From IMG/VR virus record IMGVR_UViG_3300046009_007677, positions 1 through 22,609 of that record: 22,609 nucleotides of DNA. One strand, 5' to 3'. Below the pieces are notes generated by a model. That model saw only the letters and a program-made list of their open reading frames with translations. It was not told the origin of the DNA and ran no database searches. Made by a program: the position numbers and the translations under genes. Source of the stretch: a virus. Below, piece after piece: positions 7,543 through 15,071 of this stretch (position 1 is the first letter of the stretch; every line of letters begins with the position of its first letter).

Positions 7543-7758
7543 ATGAGTATTAATACCGAATCACATTACAAAGGCAAAGATAGTCTTTATAAGTTTGCGG
7601 AAGAGTGGCAATTGAATACCTATGAATTTGACATCATTAAACGCATTGTTAGATGCCGGCATAAAGGTCAGTTCAATCAGGATTTAATTAAAACAAAAAA
7701 CTTAATTGACATTTACTTAAAAGAAAAAGGCGAAATGCGGTTGGATATTGAAAAATAA
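7543..7758 (+). CDS. DUF3310-like small protein (71 aa)
   Basis: The protein fits the DUF3310 pattern common in phages: an SHYKGKDSLYKF start, a central FDIIKRIVRCRHKGQ helix (29-43), and a DLIKTKNLIDIYL helix (47-59). Members are often annotated as nucleotide-kinase-like, but I know of no firm activity. The frame stays open upstream to 7441, inside the previous gene; ATG 7543, two bases after the upstream stop, gives the family's normal N-terminus and is preferred. It is the last gene of the uninterrupted replication run before a 28-base gap with a promoter-like element. Confidence 0.7.
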   Translation: MSINTESHYKGKDSLYKFAEEWQLNTYEFDIIKRIVRCRHKGQFNQDLIKTKNLIDIYLKEKGEMRLDIEK

Positions 7759-7760
7759 TT

Positions 7761-7772
7761 TCATATTATATA
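7761..7772 (+). promoter_or_regulatory. Putative A/T promoter element before the membrane-protein gene
   Basis: The 28-base gap holds TTTCATATTATATA followed by a run of A residues to the ATG at 7787. The core resembles the elements before 1288 and 9015. It marks the boundary between the replication genes and the membrane-protein pair. Confidence 0.35.
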
Positions 7773-7786
7773 AAAAAAAAAAGAAA

Positions 7787-8008
7787 ATGAAAAATATTTT
7801 TGATATCCAATTGAATTGGAAACTGCTTGTCATAACATTGTTAGCATACATGTTTGCAATGTCAATGTTTTTTGAGTATTGTATCAATCGAGAAATTAAC
7901 GAATATGTAGGTGGCGCAGCCGGAGTCATTGCATTGATTTACACAGTCTGGCAGATTGAATTAATTATTAAATTTATTAACAAAACAATTAAAAACAACG
8001 TAAAATGA
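7787..8008 (+). CDS. Small two-helix membrane protein (73 aa)
   Basis: This is a predicted integral membrane protein of unknown function. Two hydrophobic segments are visible, about residues 11-28 (WKLLVITLLAYMFAMSMF) and 41-62 (VGGAAGVIALIYTVWQIELI), joined by a short polar loop, with a basic C-terminal tail. I chose ATG 7787; an in-frame TTG at 7748 would only add a lysine-rich extension read from the A/T-rich gap. Its stop overlaps the start of the SPFH gene (ATGA at 8005-8008), so the two are translationally coupled and may act together in the host membrane. Confidence 0.7.
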   Translation: MKNIFDIQLNWKLLVITLLAYMFAMSMFFEYCINREINEYVGGAAGVIALIYTVWQIELIIKFINKTIKNNVK

Positions 8009-8907
8009 TTACAGGTATTATTATTGGAATTTTCCTTATTATCGCAGGAATTAAAATTGTTAGTGCTATCTCACAAGACAGTACAAAAGGTCTAATGACA
8101 GGCATTGCAATTGCGGTTGTAGGTGTCGTTATTGCATTCATTCAACCATACAGTGTTGAAAAAATTGACAGTGGTTACAAAGGACTAAAAATTAGTTTGA
8201 TTGGATCACAACGTGGCGTAACTAACTATCAATACAAGACAGGTTGGGTAGTATACAATTCATGGACTGAACAAGTTAAAGAATTTCCATTATTCCAGCA
8301 ACATATCGAGTATGATGACCAAATAGTTATTACAAAAGGCGGATTCTCAGCAACTATTAAACCAACCTTTAACTATTCCTTGAAGGAAAACAATATTGGG
8401 GACATGTTTGTGAATCTTCGATTAGACACCAAATCTATTGAACAAGGATGGCTAAAAAATGCAATTGTCGGATCAGTTAATGATGAAGCAAATAAATGGG
8501 AAGTCGATTCAATCTTTAGTCATCGTCAGGAGTTTGAAGCTGCAATTGTTGTAGAGTGTAACAAGCGATTAACACGATGGTTTGATGTATCTCAACTAAG
8601 AACAAATATTACACCTCCAGAAGCATTGCAGGAAGCTATTATATCTAAAACAAAAGCAATCCAACAAGCAGAAGCATCTGAGCAACAAGCATTGACAGCA
8701 ATTGCTGAGGGTAAGAGAAAAGTAGCAGTAGCAAGAGCAGACTCAGCTGAGACAATTATCAATGCCAAAGCAGCAGCACTAGCAATTAAGTTGAAACAAA
8801 TGGAATTGACGCCAATGTATATTGAGTATACAAAAGCCAGCAAATGGGACGGAGTATTACCAACCACCGTGGCAGGAGGCGCAGGAACATTCTTGAATGT
8901 TAAATAA
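8005..8907 (+). CDS. SPFH/band-7 (prohibitin-like) membrane protein
   Basis: The 300 aa protein begins with two hydrophobic segments (about 2-20 and 30-47), followed by a band-7-like domain (VEKIDSGYKGLKI onward, to about 200). A long alanine/glutamate-rich helix (about 205-266, with QQAEASEQQALTAIAEGKRK and ADSAETIINAKA) is characteristic of prohibitin/stomatin oligomers. The C-terminus (YIEYTKASKWDGVLPTTV) also matches prohibitin-type proteins. SPFH proteins form ring or cage scaffolds on membranes. Phage copies exist but their role is unclear; membrane protection, lysis timing or superinfection exclusion are all possible. It is coupled to the small membrane protein upstream and followed by a strong terminator. 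Confidence 0.85.
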   Translation: MITGIIIGIFLIIAGIKIVSAISQDSTKGLMTGIAIAVVGVVIAFIQPYSVEKIDSGYKGLKISLIGSQRGVTNYQYKTGWVVYNSWTEQVKEFPLFQQHIEYDDQIVITKGGFSATIKPTFNYSLKENNIGDMFVNLRLDTKSIEQGWLKNAIVGSVNDEANKWEVDSIFSHRQEFEAAIVVECNKRLTRWFDVSQLRTNITPPEALQEAIISKTKAIQQAEASEQQALTAIAEGKRKVAVARADSAETIINAKAAALAIKLKQMELTPMYIEYTKASKWDGVLPTTVAGGAGTFLNVK

Positions 8908-8927
8908 CTAAACCACAATATATAATG

Positions 8928-8960
8928 AAAAGCCGTAGCAGAAATGTTGCGGCTTTTTTT
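8928..8960 (+). terminator. Rho-independent terminator with GAAA tetraloop
   Basis: A 13-bp stem (AAAAGCCGTAGCA pairing with TGTTGCGGCTTTT, two G-T wobbles) closes a GAAA tetraloop at 8941-8944 and runs into seven T residues ending at 8960. It lies 20 bases after the SPFH stop and ends that transcription unit. It is the only clear hairpin terminator I found in the window. Confidence 0.92.
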
Positions 8961-8969
8961 ACTGTTTGG

Positions 8970-8998
8970 TTGGTTTTAATTGATTTTTTTCATATATT
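8970..8998 (+). promoter_or_regulatory. Putative sigma70-like promoter for the transglutaminase-like gene
   Basis: Just after the terminator, TTGGTT (8970-8975) and TATATT (8993-8998) are 17 bases apart, a standard -35/-10 spacing. The -10 lies within TTCATATATTATA, another copy of the recurring A/T element. The ATG at 9015 follows after an AAAGAG sequence that could serve as a ribosome binding site. Confidence 0.5.
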
Positions 8999-9014
8999 AT
9001 AAAAAAAGAGCAGT

Positions 9015-9533
9015 ATGAAAAAGACATTGTTTGTATTATTAGGAGTTTCAATTTTATTTTATGTTACATGCAGTTTGACAGTAACTTATTTATATGATTA
9101 TAAAGTTCAAAAAATTATTTCGAACACACCACAAGCATTTAGTTGTGATGCGCAGTGCAAAACTGATGATATAGATGAATTAATGCAATATGCATTAGAT
9201 TATACACTTACTAATTTAGAATTTGAACTAAATAGTTCTGGCAATTTAAGTGTATATGCTATTGACAAATCTAAATTAGCCAATTGTATTGGATATGTTA
9301 CATATTATAATGCAGTTTTAAATAAACTATTAAATGACAACCATATCAAGAATGTTAAATTGCAACATGCTCGAGCAATAATCACGGTTGCAGGTAATGA
9401 TATACATGATGTCTTTACGGATCCATCATTTAAAAATCATGACATTAGTATAGTAACAATTGATAATGAACAAGTCTACTATGTAGATCCAAGCCTATCG
9501 GAAATGGGAGTTAATCTAATTATTCAGAAATAA
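9015..9533 (+). CDS. Membrane-anchored or secreted transglutaminase-like cysteine-protease-fold protein
   Basis: The 172 aa product starts with MKK and a hydrophobic segment (about 4-27) that acts as a signal sequence or membrane anchor; no signal-peptidase site is obvious. The mature part has the transglutaminase-like triad arrangement: C91 at the start of a helix (NCIGYVTYYNAVLNKLL), H142 in KNHDISIVTID, and D158 in YYVDPS, matching the C...H...(Y)VDP pattern of that superfamily. Members include proteases and amidases as well as cross-linking enzymes. A role in the host envelope (lysis, exclusion or peptide cleavage) is possible but unproven. Its stop lies one base from the stop of the minus-strand gene, and it forms a single-gene unit between terminator and convergent gene. 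Confidence 0.6.
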   Translation: MKKTLFVLLGVSILFYVTCSLTVTYLYDYKVQKIISNTPQAFSCDAQCKTDDIDELMQYALDYTLTNLEFELNSSGNLSVYAIDKSKLANCIGYVTYYNAVLNKLLNDNHIKNVKLQHARAIITVAGNDIHDVFTDPSFKNHDISIVTIDNEQVYYVDPSLSEMGVNLIIQK

Positions 9534-9534
9534 T

Positions 9535-10698
9535 TTATTTTTTGATACCTGGCTTCGGAGTCGTTGATTTCGGAGCTGTGTATCTTAAGATAATATTAAC
9601 CGGGAATCCATTGTATCCATTTAATTCACGTAGATTTGCAGCTTTACGAATAATATGATATGGAGTCGCTTCACCTTTTTGGAAGTTCTTTATGCTATCA
9701 GTGAATTCCTTTATAATTTGTTCATTAGACATTTTATATTCTCTAGAATTAAAATCATAATTATCTTTAACAACAATTGTATTAACTCCAGATTTATATA
9801 CATTTGGTTTTGCAATTTCTCCCAATGTATACATAAATGTTGTTGCTAAATTAGGAGACACCATATTCATAAGTGTTCCTTTAGTTCCATATTTCTTTGC
9901 ATCATTTGCAGCACCACCTTTAGTTAATGATAATGCTCCGGTTGCACCAACCGATTTCCAATAATTGTAGTTAAATCCATTTTCTAAACCGTGAGCTAAA
10001 CACGCATTAAGTAAAAATTTACGCTCATCATCATGTAAATCTGCTTCAGTAAAAACTTCGGTACGTCCAATTAAAAATTCAAAGAAACATCTAAGATGCA
10101 ACGGCAATTGTTTCATAATCAAAGGTTTCAATGGAAACAACATTGTATCCAATGTAGATTTACCCTGGAATCGTTGTTGTTCTTTTTCCTTTCTTTGCAA
10201 CTCTGGATGGTACAGTTGAATTAATTTTAATTCTGTCTTACTTACAGGTACGCCTGATGTAACATTACCTGATAATTTATCCCAATAAGATGGATTTGAT
10301 TTTGATACCACTTCGAAATCAGAAAATGGCATAATTTTCAATATTGTCCAGTTCCAGTCTGTTTGAGGTAACACCGAAATTAATGATCGTATTATTTCTA
10401 AACGATCTACATTATTCAAAAACGATCGAAGGTATTCTCCAATACCTCTACCAGAAGTTAATTTTTGTAATTCTTTATTTACTAGTGCGTATTGATTAAT
10501 ATGCTTGATATTTTTAATGATAGCATTTTTAACAGCTGTTTCATCATCATTAAAGTATCCTTTTGAATCATATATCATTTTGGCTACTGTTTTAGCATTA
10601 AACGGAGAAACTACACCCGTTTTATCTACAGGGGCTTGCTTGAATACGGCGTTACGGCCACCCAATTGTTCGTTTAATAAAGATTTTAATTGTATCAT
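9535..10698 (-). CDS. Unrecognised phage protein (387 aa), only minus-strand gene
   Basis: I do not recognise a catalytic family. The N-terminal peptide MIQLKSLLNEQ is of a type I have seen at the start of virion-associated proteins in marine and T4-like phages (from memory). Residues about 37-108 (AKMIYDSKGYFNDDETAVKNA, then HINQYALVNKELQ and GIGEYLRSFLNNVD) form a helical module that I associate with phage structural or internal proteins. The C-terminus is basic and proline-rich (PKSTTPKPGIKK). There is no signal peptide or membrane segment. I chose ATG 10698 over an in-frame ATG at 10731 because it gives this N-terminus and leaves a 53-base divergent promoter region. It is convergent with the 9015 gene (stops one base apart) and divergent from the nuclease gene. 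Confidence 0.75.
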   Translation of the reverse strand: MIQLKSLLNEQLGGRNAVFKQAPVDKTGVVSPFNAKTVAKMIYDSKGYFNDDETAVKNAIIKNIKHINQYALVNKELQKLTSGRGIGEYLRSFLNNVDRLEIIRSLISVLPQTDWNWTILKIMPFSDFEVVSKSNPSYWDKLSGNVTSGVPVSKTELKLIQLYHPELQRKEKEQQRFQGKSTLDTMLFPLKPLIMKQLPLHLRCFFEFLIGRTEVFTEADLHDDERKFLLNACLAHGLENGFNYNYWKSVGATGALSLTKGGAANDAKKYGTKGTLMNMVSPNLATTFMYTLGEIAKPNVYKSGVNTIVVKDNYDFNSREYKMSNEQIIKEFTDSIKNFQKGEATPYHIIRKAANLRELNGYNGFPVNIILRYTAPKSTTPKPGIKK

Positions 10699-10737
10699 AT
10701 TAATAAATATCAATATATTGGTTTTTATCAAATTTTT

Positions 10738-10750
10738 TATTATAATATAG
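10738..10750 (+). promoter_or_regulatory. Putative A/T element in the divergent intergenic region
   Basis: TTATTATAATATA ends one base before the G of TAGTATG, immediately in front of the ATG at 10752. Its TATAAT core is at 10741-10746. If it is a -10 box, transcription would start at or next to the start codon. The 53-base divergent gap must also hold the promoter of the minus-strand gene; AATATATTGATATTTATTA (minus strand) is a candidate. Confidence 0.35.
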
Positions 10751-10751
10751 T

Positions 10752-11711
10752 ATGAAAGAAAATGTAAATTACATAGCTCCTATCTATAAGTTAGCATTGC
10801 GAGATGCCACAACTGTACCTAGAAAGATTTCGTACTCCCAATGGTCTATGTATGAAAAATGTCCACAACAATGGAAACTTGCTTACATTGATGGACTAGC
10901 TCCGTTTCAGTCTAGCATTGATACATGTTTTGGAACAGCCTTTCATGAAACCCTGCAAACATATTTAACTGTGATGTATACGGATTCTATAAAGAATGCT
11001 GATAGAATCGATTTGCAAGGCCTATTGACAACAAATCTTCGAAATGAATATTTACGCACGGTTGCTGCGATGAATGGTGAACATTATTCAAATCCATTGC
11101 AATTAGCTGAGTATCTAGAAGATGGTGTTGCCATTTTAAATTGGTTTAAAAATAGACGTTCAACCTATTTTTCTTCAAAGGATTGGGAACTTGTAGCAAT
11201 TGAGATGGAACTATGTACACAGGCTTCTGCTAAGAATCCTTCTGTGTTCTGGTATGGTTTTATTGATGTTGTTTTGAGAAACACAAAGACCAATGAAATT
11301 TTAATACTAGATATCAAAACAAGCAGAAGTGGATGGAACAAATATCAAAAGGCAGACAGTGTAAAGATGGCACAACTAATTGCATATAAAAACTATTTTC
11401 ATCAACAATTTGGCACTCCAATTGAAAAAATTGATGTTGAATTTTTTATCGTTAAACGCAAATTGATAGAAGATTCAATGTTCCCACAAAAAAGAATACA
11501 ACAACTTCGTCCGGCATCCGGCACGGTTACTCAGCGCAAAGTTCAGAAAGCAATCGATACCTTTGTTGAATTGTGTTTTGATTCCGAAGGCAATAAAAAT
11601 GCAGACCGCACCTATTTAGCTATTGCTGGTAAAGGATCAAAGAATTGCAAATATTGTCCATTTAAAGAAGATTATGCAAATTGTTCTAAAGAATCTAGGA
11701 TTCGTGAATAA
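10752..11711 (+). CDS. PD-(D/E)XK nuclease, RecB/Cas4-like with four-cysteine Fe-S pattern
   Basis: The 319 aa product has the order of motifs found in RecB/Cas4/AddB-type nucleases: GTAFHE (61-66, with H65), FIDVV (D172), LDIKTS (D187 and K189), and QLIAY (208-212). Four cysteines bracket the domain: C37 in YEKCPQQW near the N-terminus and C299, C302, C311 in NCKYCPFKEDYANC at the C-terminus. This one-plus-three layout matches the 4Fe-4S cluster of Cas4 and AddB. Such enzymes cut or resect DNA ends. As a stand-alone phage gene it could serve recombination, host DNA degradation or replication. No helicase or Cas genes are nearby. It ends 18 bases before the next gene. Confidence 0.9.
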   Translation: MKENVNYIAPIYKLALRDATTVPRKISYSQWSMYEKCPQQWKLAYIDGLAPFQSSIDTCFGTAFHETLQTYLTVMYTDSIKNADRIDLQGLLTTNLRNEYLRTVAAMNGEHYSNPLQLAEYLEDGVAILNWFKNRRSTYFSSKDWELVAIEMELCTQASAKNPSVFWYGFIDVVLRNTKTNEILILDIKTSRSGWNKYQKADSVKMAQLIAYKNYFHQQFGTPIEKIDVEFFIVKRKLIEDSMFPQKRIQQLRPASGTVTQRKVQKAIDTFVELCFDSEGNKNADRTYLAIAGKGSKNCKYCPFKEDYANCSKESRIRE

Positions 11712-11718
11712 AATTAAA

Positions 11719-11729
11719 TATATTATAAT
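11719..11729 (+). promoter_or_regulatory. Putative A/T element abutting the 11730 start
   Basis: The 18-base gap is almost entirely A/T (TTAAATATATTATAAT) and runs directly into the ATG, with TATATT at 11719-11724 and TATAAT at 11724-11729. There is no room for a Shine-Dalgarno sequence. It could be a promoter giving a leaderless message or an A/T-rich start-site signal. Confidence 0.3.
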
Positions 11730-11945
11730 ATGATTCGATTTAAACACAAACATACATATGTATACGGATTTGATATTCAAAAGAAGTCACCATATACTGG
11801 TTGGACGAAATATGAATATACATTGTTAACCGATATCTCAGATCCACAGTGTAAATCAAATCGAACAACATTAGAATCAATGCTTCGTATAGCATATGGC
11901 CATTTTCCTAAAAGTGTTAAATTTTTATACGAACAAAAAAAATGA
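11730..11945 (+). CDS. Small hypothetical protein (71 aa)
   Basis: I do not recognise this gene. The product is small and basic, with an aromatic-rich first half (HTYVYGFDIQ, then TGWTKYEYTLLTD) that looks like beta strands, and a short helix near the C-terminus (TTLESMLRIAYG). There is one cysteine and no signal peptide or membrane segment. Its stop overlaps the start of the SLOG-like gene (ATGA at 11942-11945), so the two are coupled. The extended A/T run just before its ATG replaces a Shine-Dalgarno site. Confidence 0.6.
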   Translation: MIRFKHKHTYVYGFDIQKKSPYTGWTKYEYTLLTDISDPQCKSNRTTLESMLRIAYGHFPKSVKFLYEQKK

Positions 11946-12346
11946 AAAAAATAGCAGTTATCGGTAGCACTGGGTGGCAAAATAAACGCAAAGTTCAGGA
12001 AACTCTGCAAATGATCAAAAAGAAATTTGGCGAAGAATTAATCATATACGGTGCTGGTGGAAATGAGGGTGCTAATAGTATGGTTAGAAAATATGCATTA
12101 GAATTCGGAATGCAATACCAAGAATATAATCCATCATTTTCAGGATATAATTTATACTCAGCAATGCCCGAATCATATTATGGTAAATCGTATCATTTTA
12201 GTCAACTTCATCATCGCATGAAATTAATTGCAGAACAATGTGATTATATGATGATATTAACCAATGAATCACAACTAGATCCAGTTTTAAAAACAGCATA
12301 CACAAATCAACAAAAACTTAGTAAACCGGTGGTGATATTAGGTTAA
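11942..12346 (+). CDS. SLOG-superfamily (YpsA/DprA-like Rossmann) nucleotide-binding protein
   Basis: The 134 aa protein is a single Rossmann-like domain. It opens with KKIAVIGSTGW (2-12), has a glycine-rich loop YGAGGNEGA (36-44) resembling the SGGA-x-GAD loop of SLOG proteins, continues with a helix MVRKYALEFG, and ends in KPVVILG (128-134) after CDYMMILTNES, the usual position of the second ligand loop. SLOG proteins bind nucleotides or nucleotide-derived ligands, and some act in ADP-ribose signalling. The substrate here is unknown. Nucleotide processing and interference with host signalling are both conceivable. It is coupled to the small gene upstream and followed by a 31-base gap. Confidence 0.72.
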   Translation: MKKIAVIGSTGWQNKRKVQETLQMIKKKFGEELIIYGAGGNEGANSMVRKYALEFGMQYQEYNPSFSGYNLYSAMPESYYGKSYHFSQLHHRMKLIAEQCDYMMILTNESQLDPVLKTAYTNQQKLSKPVVILG

Positions 12347-12348
12347 AC

Positions 12349-12373
12349 TATATTTATATAAAAGTTACAAGGA
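12349..12373 (+). promoter_or_regulatory. Putative promoter element and Shine-Dalgarno before the sugar cluster
   Basis: TATATT at 12349-12354 within TTAAACTATATTTATATA follows the SLOG stop, and AAGGA at 12369-12373 lies four bases before the ATG at 12378. This is the most plausible start of the first glycosyltransferase transcription unit. Confidence 0.4.
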
Positions 12374-12377
12374 ATAC

Positions 12378-13841
12378 ATGGAGTTATCAAAAAAGAAAAA
12401 AATCCTATTACTAGGAGATGATTTCCGTTTGCCATCTGGTATCGGAACTATCAGCAAAGAAATTATTTTAAACACAGTTAAAGAGTTTGATTGGGTTCAA
12501 TTAGGAGCTGCAATCAATCACCCGGATGCCGGACAAGCATTTGATCTATCTGCTGAGATAATCAAAGAAACAGGCATATCAGATGCATCAGTTAAATTGA
12601 TTCCATGGAACGGATATGGCGATAGAAATATCTTATTTGCTATTATCAACCAGGAACAGCCAGATGCAATTCTGCATTTTACTGATCCACGTTATTGGAC
12701 ATGGTTGTATGCAATCGAGCATGAAATAAAAACAACATTCAATATTCCAATTACATATTATTCTATCTGGGATGATTTACCATATCCAATGTGGAACGCA
12801 CCTTTTTATGCGAGCTGTGATATGATTATGGGAATTAGCAAGCAATCAGACAATATCCATAGAGAAGTGCTTAAACAGAATGGATTTGAGGTAATTAACT
12901 ATGATGATTCCTGGTATATGCCAACAGCCAAGAAATGGAACCAGATACTTACCGGATATGTTCCTCATGGGTTAAATCACAATGTATTCAAACCATTAAT
13001 CTCAAATGATCCAGCATATGTTGCAATGCATAAAAAAATCAAGCAAGATAACAAAGTTGATTTTGTTGTGTTTTGGAATAATCGCAATATTCGAAGAAAA
13101 CAGCCAGGTGATGTGATTTTAGCATTTAAAACATTTGTAGACACATTGCCAATCGAACAACAAAGCAAAATAGCATTGTTAATGCACACTCAAGCTGTTG
13201 ATGAAAATGGTACTGATCTAAGAGCAATTGCAAAAACTTTGGCTCCTACATGCAAAATTATCTTTTCAGAGCAAAAAGTTGCTTCAGCTGAACTAAATGC
13301 AATGTACAATGTTGCTGACGTTACAATCAATATTGGTAGCAACGAAGGTTGGGGACTAAGTAGTACCGAAGCAATCCTAGCAGGTTGCCCAATTATTAAC
13401 AATGTTACCGGAGGTCTTCAAGATCAATGTGGATTCGAAGATGAAAATGGAGAATGGCTTCGTTTTGATGGTCAATTTTCAACTAATCACACCGGACGAT
13501 TCAAAAAACATGGAACATGGGTAAAACCAGTATTTCCAAGCAATAGATCGTTACAAGGATCGCCAGCAACTCCATATATCTTTGATGATCGAGTTCAATT
13601 CGAACAAGTTGCCGAAGCAATTGCATATTGGTACACAATGACCGAAGAAAATAGAGCTGCATGCGGTTTTGAAGGAAGAACATGGGCATTAGCTAATGGA
13701 TTAACGGCGGAACAGATGGGTAACAAAATGATTTCAATGTTTAGAGATTTATTTGCAATGCATAGAGAATTAAGACCATTATTCACAGTAACAAAAGTAG
13801 AAGCTCCTAAATACGAACAAACAGGAATAGTAGCACAATGA
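12378..13841 (+). CDS. GT4-family glycosyltransferase (487 aa)
   Basis: This is a large GT-B glycosyltransferase. The acceptor domain starts at KILLLGDDFRLPSGIGTIS (8-26), whose glycine-rich loop is typical of GT4 enzymes. The donor domain begins around VVFWNNRNIRRKQPGDV (230-246) and carries the E-x7-E nucleotide-sugar motif at E323 and E331 (NEGWGLSSTEAILAG). At 487 aa it is longer than most GT4 enzymes; a polar insertion at about 360-400, just after the donor motif, accounts for much of the excess. The acceptor and sugar are unknown. It opens the long sugar cluster and overlaps the next GT4 gene by four bases. Confidence 0.9.
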   Translation: MELSKKKKILLLGDDFRLPSGIGTISKEIILNTVKEFDWVQLGAAINHPDAGQAFDLSAEIIKETGISDASVKLIPWNGYGDRNILFAIINQEQPDAILHFTDPRYWTWLYAIEHEIKTTFNIPITYYSIWDDLPYPMWNAPFYASCDMIMGISKQSDNIHREVLKQNGFEVINYDDSWYMPTAKKWNQILTGYVPHGLNHNVFKPLISNDPAYVAMHKKIKQDNKVDFVVFWNNRNIRRKQPGDVILAFKTFVDTLPIEQQSKIALLMHTQAVDENGTDLRAIAKTLAPTCKIIFSEQKVASAELNAMYNVADVTINIGSNEGWGLSSTEAILAGCPIINNVTGGLQDQCGFEDENGEWLRFDGQFSTNHTGRFKKHGTWVKPVFPSNRSLQGSPATPYIFDDRVQFEQVAEAIAYWYTMTEENRAACGFEGRTWALANGLTAEQMGNKMISMFRDLFAMHRELRPLFTVTKVEAPKYEQTGIVAQ

Positions 13842-15070
13842 GAAAAGTAGTTATAGCGTCGCCAGTAGCGACACAAAGCGGTTATGGTCATCACGCACGC
13901 GAAGTGATAACAAATATTATAGAACAACGAGGATCTGAATGGGATGTAAAACTAGTTTCATTGCCATGGGGACATACTCCGATGACTTATCCAATTTCGG
14001 TGGATTTGCAACTTCGTATAATTCCATTGCCATTAACAGAACAACCAGATGTATGGATTCAAATTTCAGTTCCAAATGAGTTTCAGGCTGTTGGAAAATA
14101 CAATATTGGTGTTACGGCAGGTACCGAAGGAGATATTTGTCCAACACAGTGGATTGAAACCATCAACAAAATGCAATTGATAATTGTACCTAGTGAATTC
14201 ACTCGCACCACATTTGAGGAAACGGCACGTCGCAACAACTTATTGATTACAACTCGAATTGAAGTAGTTCCAGAATATTTTGATGAAACAGTATATAAAT
14301 CATCAACTGATACTGTATTATCTGAATTAGATTCAGTAACTGAATCATTTGCCTTCCTATCAGTTGGACATTGGTTGCAAGGCCAATTAGGCGAAGACCG
14401 AAAAAACATAGGAGCCATGGTACATTGCTTTTTCCATGCATTTAAAGATGTTAAAGATGCACCAGCACTTATCCTAAAAACATCAGGTGCAACATATAGT
14501 ATTATGGACCGAATGGATATTGAAGGCCGAATCAATCAAGTTCGAGATATGTACGGTACTGCAAAATTACCCAATGTTTATTTAGTGCATGGAGATTTAA
14601 CGGATGCTGAAATGAATTCACTATACAATCATCCAAAAGTCAAAGCATTTGTGTCATTTACAAAAGCAGAAGGATTTGGAAGACCATTATTAGAATTCTC
14701 AGCAACAAGCAAACCAATTATTGCGCCGCATTATTCAGGTCAAGCAGATTTCCTCAAAAAGGATTTTATTTGTGCACTACCAGGCCAATTAACACCGATC
14801 CATGCATCAGCACAAAATGAGTTTTTAATTGGTGATGCAAAATGGTTTAGTTTTGATTATGGATATGCTTCCGCCATGATGAAAGATGTTCGTAAAAACT
14901 ACAAGAAGTGGGCTGAATTGGCAAAACGTCAACGCTATTTTGTTAATTCAACATTTACTAAAACGGCTGTTGCTGAAGTATACAAACAAGTGTTAGAAAC
15001 AGTGGATACTGGATTAGAATCAATTCCAAAACCATTGGAATTAAAACTCCCGAAGCTTCAAAAGATTTGA
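13838..15070 (+). CDS. GT4-family glycosyltransferase (410 aa)
   Basis: The 410 aa protein is a second GT-B enzyme. The N-terminus KVVIASPVATQSGYGHHARE (3-22) is the acceptor-domain loop, VPSEFTRTTFEE (117-128) is a common GT4 interdomain element, and the E-x7-E donor motif is at E278 and E286 (KAEGFGRPLLEF). The product ends with a short lysine/proline-rich tail. Its start overlaps the upstream GT4 gene (ATGA), so the two are probably made together and may add successive sugars. The 29-base gap after it holds another A/T element, ending this two-gene unit. Confidence 0.92.
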   Translation: MRKVVIASPVATQSGYGHHAREVITNIIEQRGSEWDVKLVSLPWGHTPMTYPISVDLQLRIIPLPLTEQPDVWIQISVPNEFQAVGKYNIGVTAGTEGDICPTQWIETINKMQLIIVPSEFTRTTFEETARRNNLLITTRIEVVPEYFDETVYKSSTDTVLSELDSVTESFAFLSVGHWLQGQLGEDRKNIGAMVHCFFHAFKDVKDAPALILKTSGATYSIMDRMDIEGRINQVRDMYGTAKLPNVYLVHGDLTDAEMNSLYNHPKVKAFVSFTKAEGFGRPLLEFSATSKPIIAPHYSGQADFLKKDFICALPGQLTPIHASAQNEFLIGDAKWFSFDYGYASAMMKDVRKNYKKWAELAKRQRYFVNSTFTKTAVAEVYKQVLETVDTGLESIPKPLELKLPKLQKI

Positions 15071-15071
15071 T

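Noticed and set aside
7748-7786. TTG start extending the two-helix membrane protein
   Set aside because: The extension reads through the A/T-rich gap and gives a low-complexity lysine stretch.
8592-8918. 108-residue minus-strand open frame antisense to the SPFH helix
   Set aside because: Its alanine/isoleucine-rich content mirrors the Ala-rich coiled coil on the plus strand; it is a shadow frame.
9533-9540. A bidirectional terminator between the convergent genes at 9533 and 9535
   Set aside because: The stops are one base apart and I found no stem-loop around them.
13595-13927. 110-residue minus-strand frame across the junction of the two GT4 genes
   Set aside because: Both plus-strand genes are well supported there, and the frame has no family signature or start context.
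14083-14535. 150-residue minus-strand frame inside the second GT4 gene
   Set aside because: It is antisense to a conserved glycosyltransferase with no independent evidence of coding.
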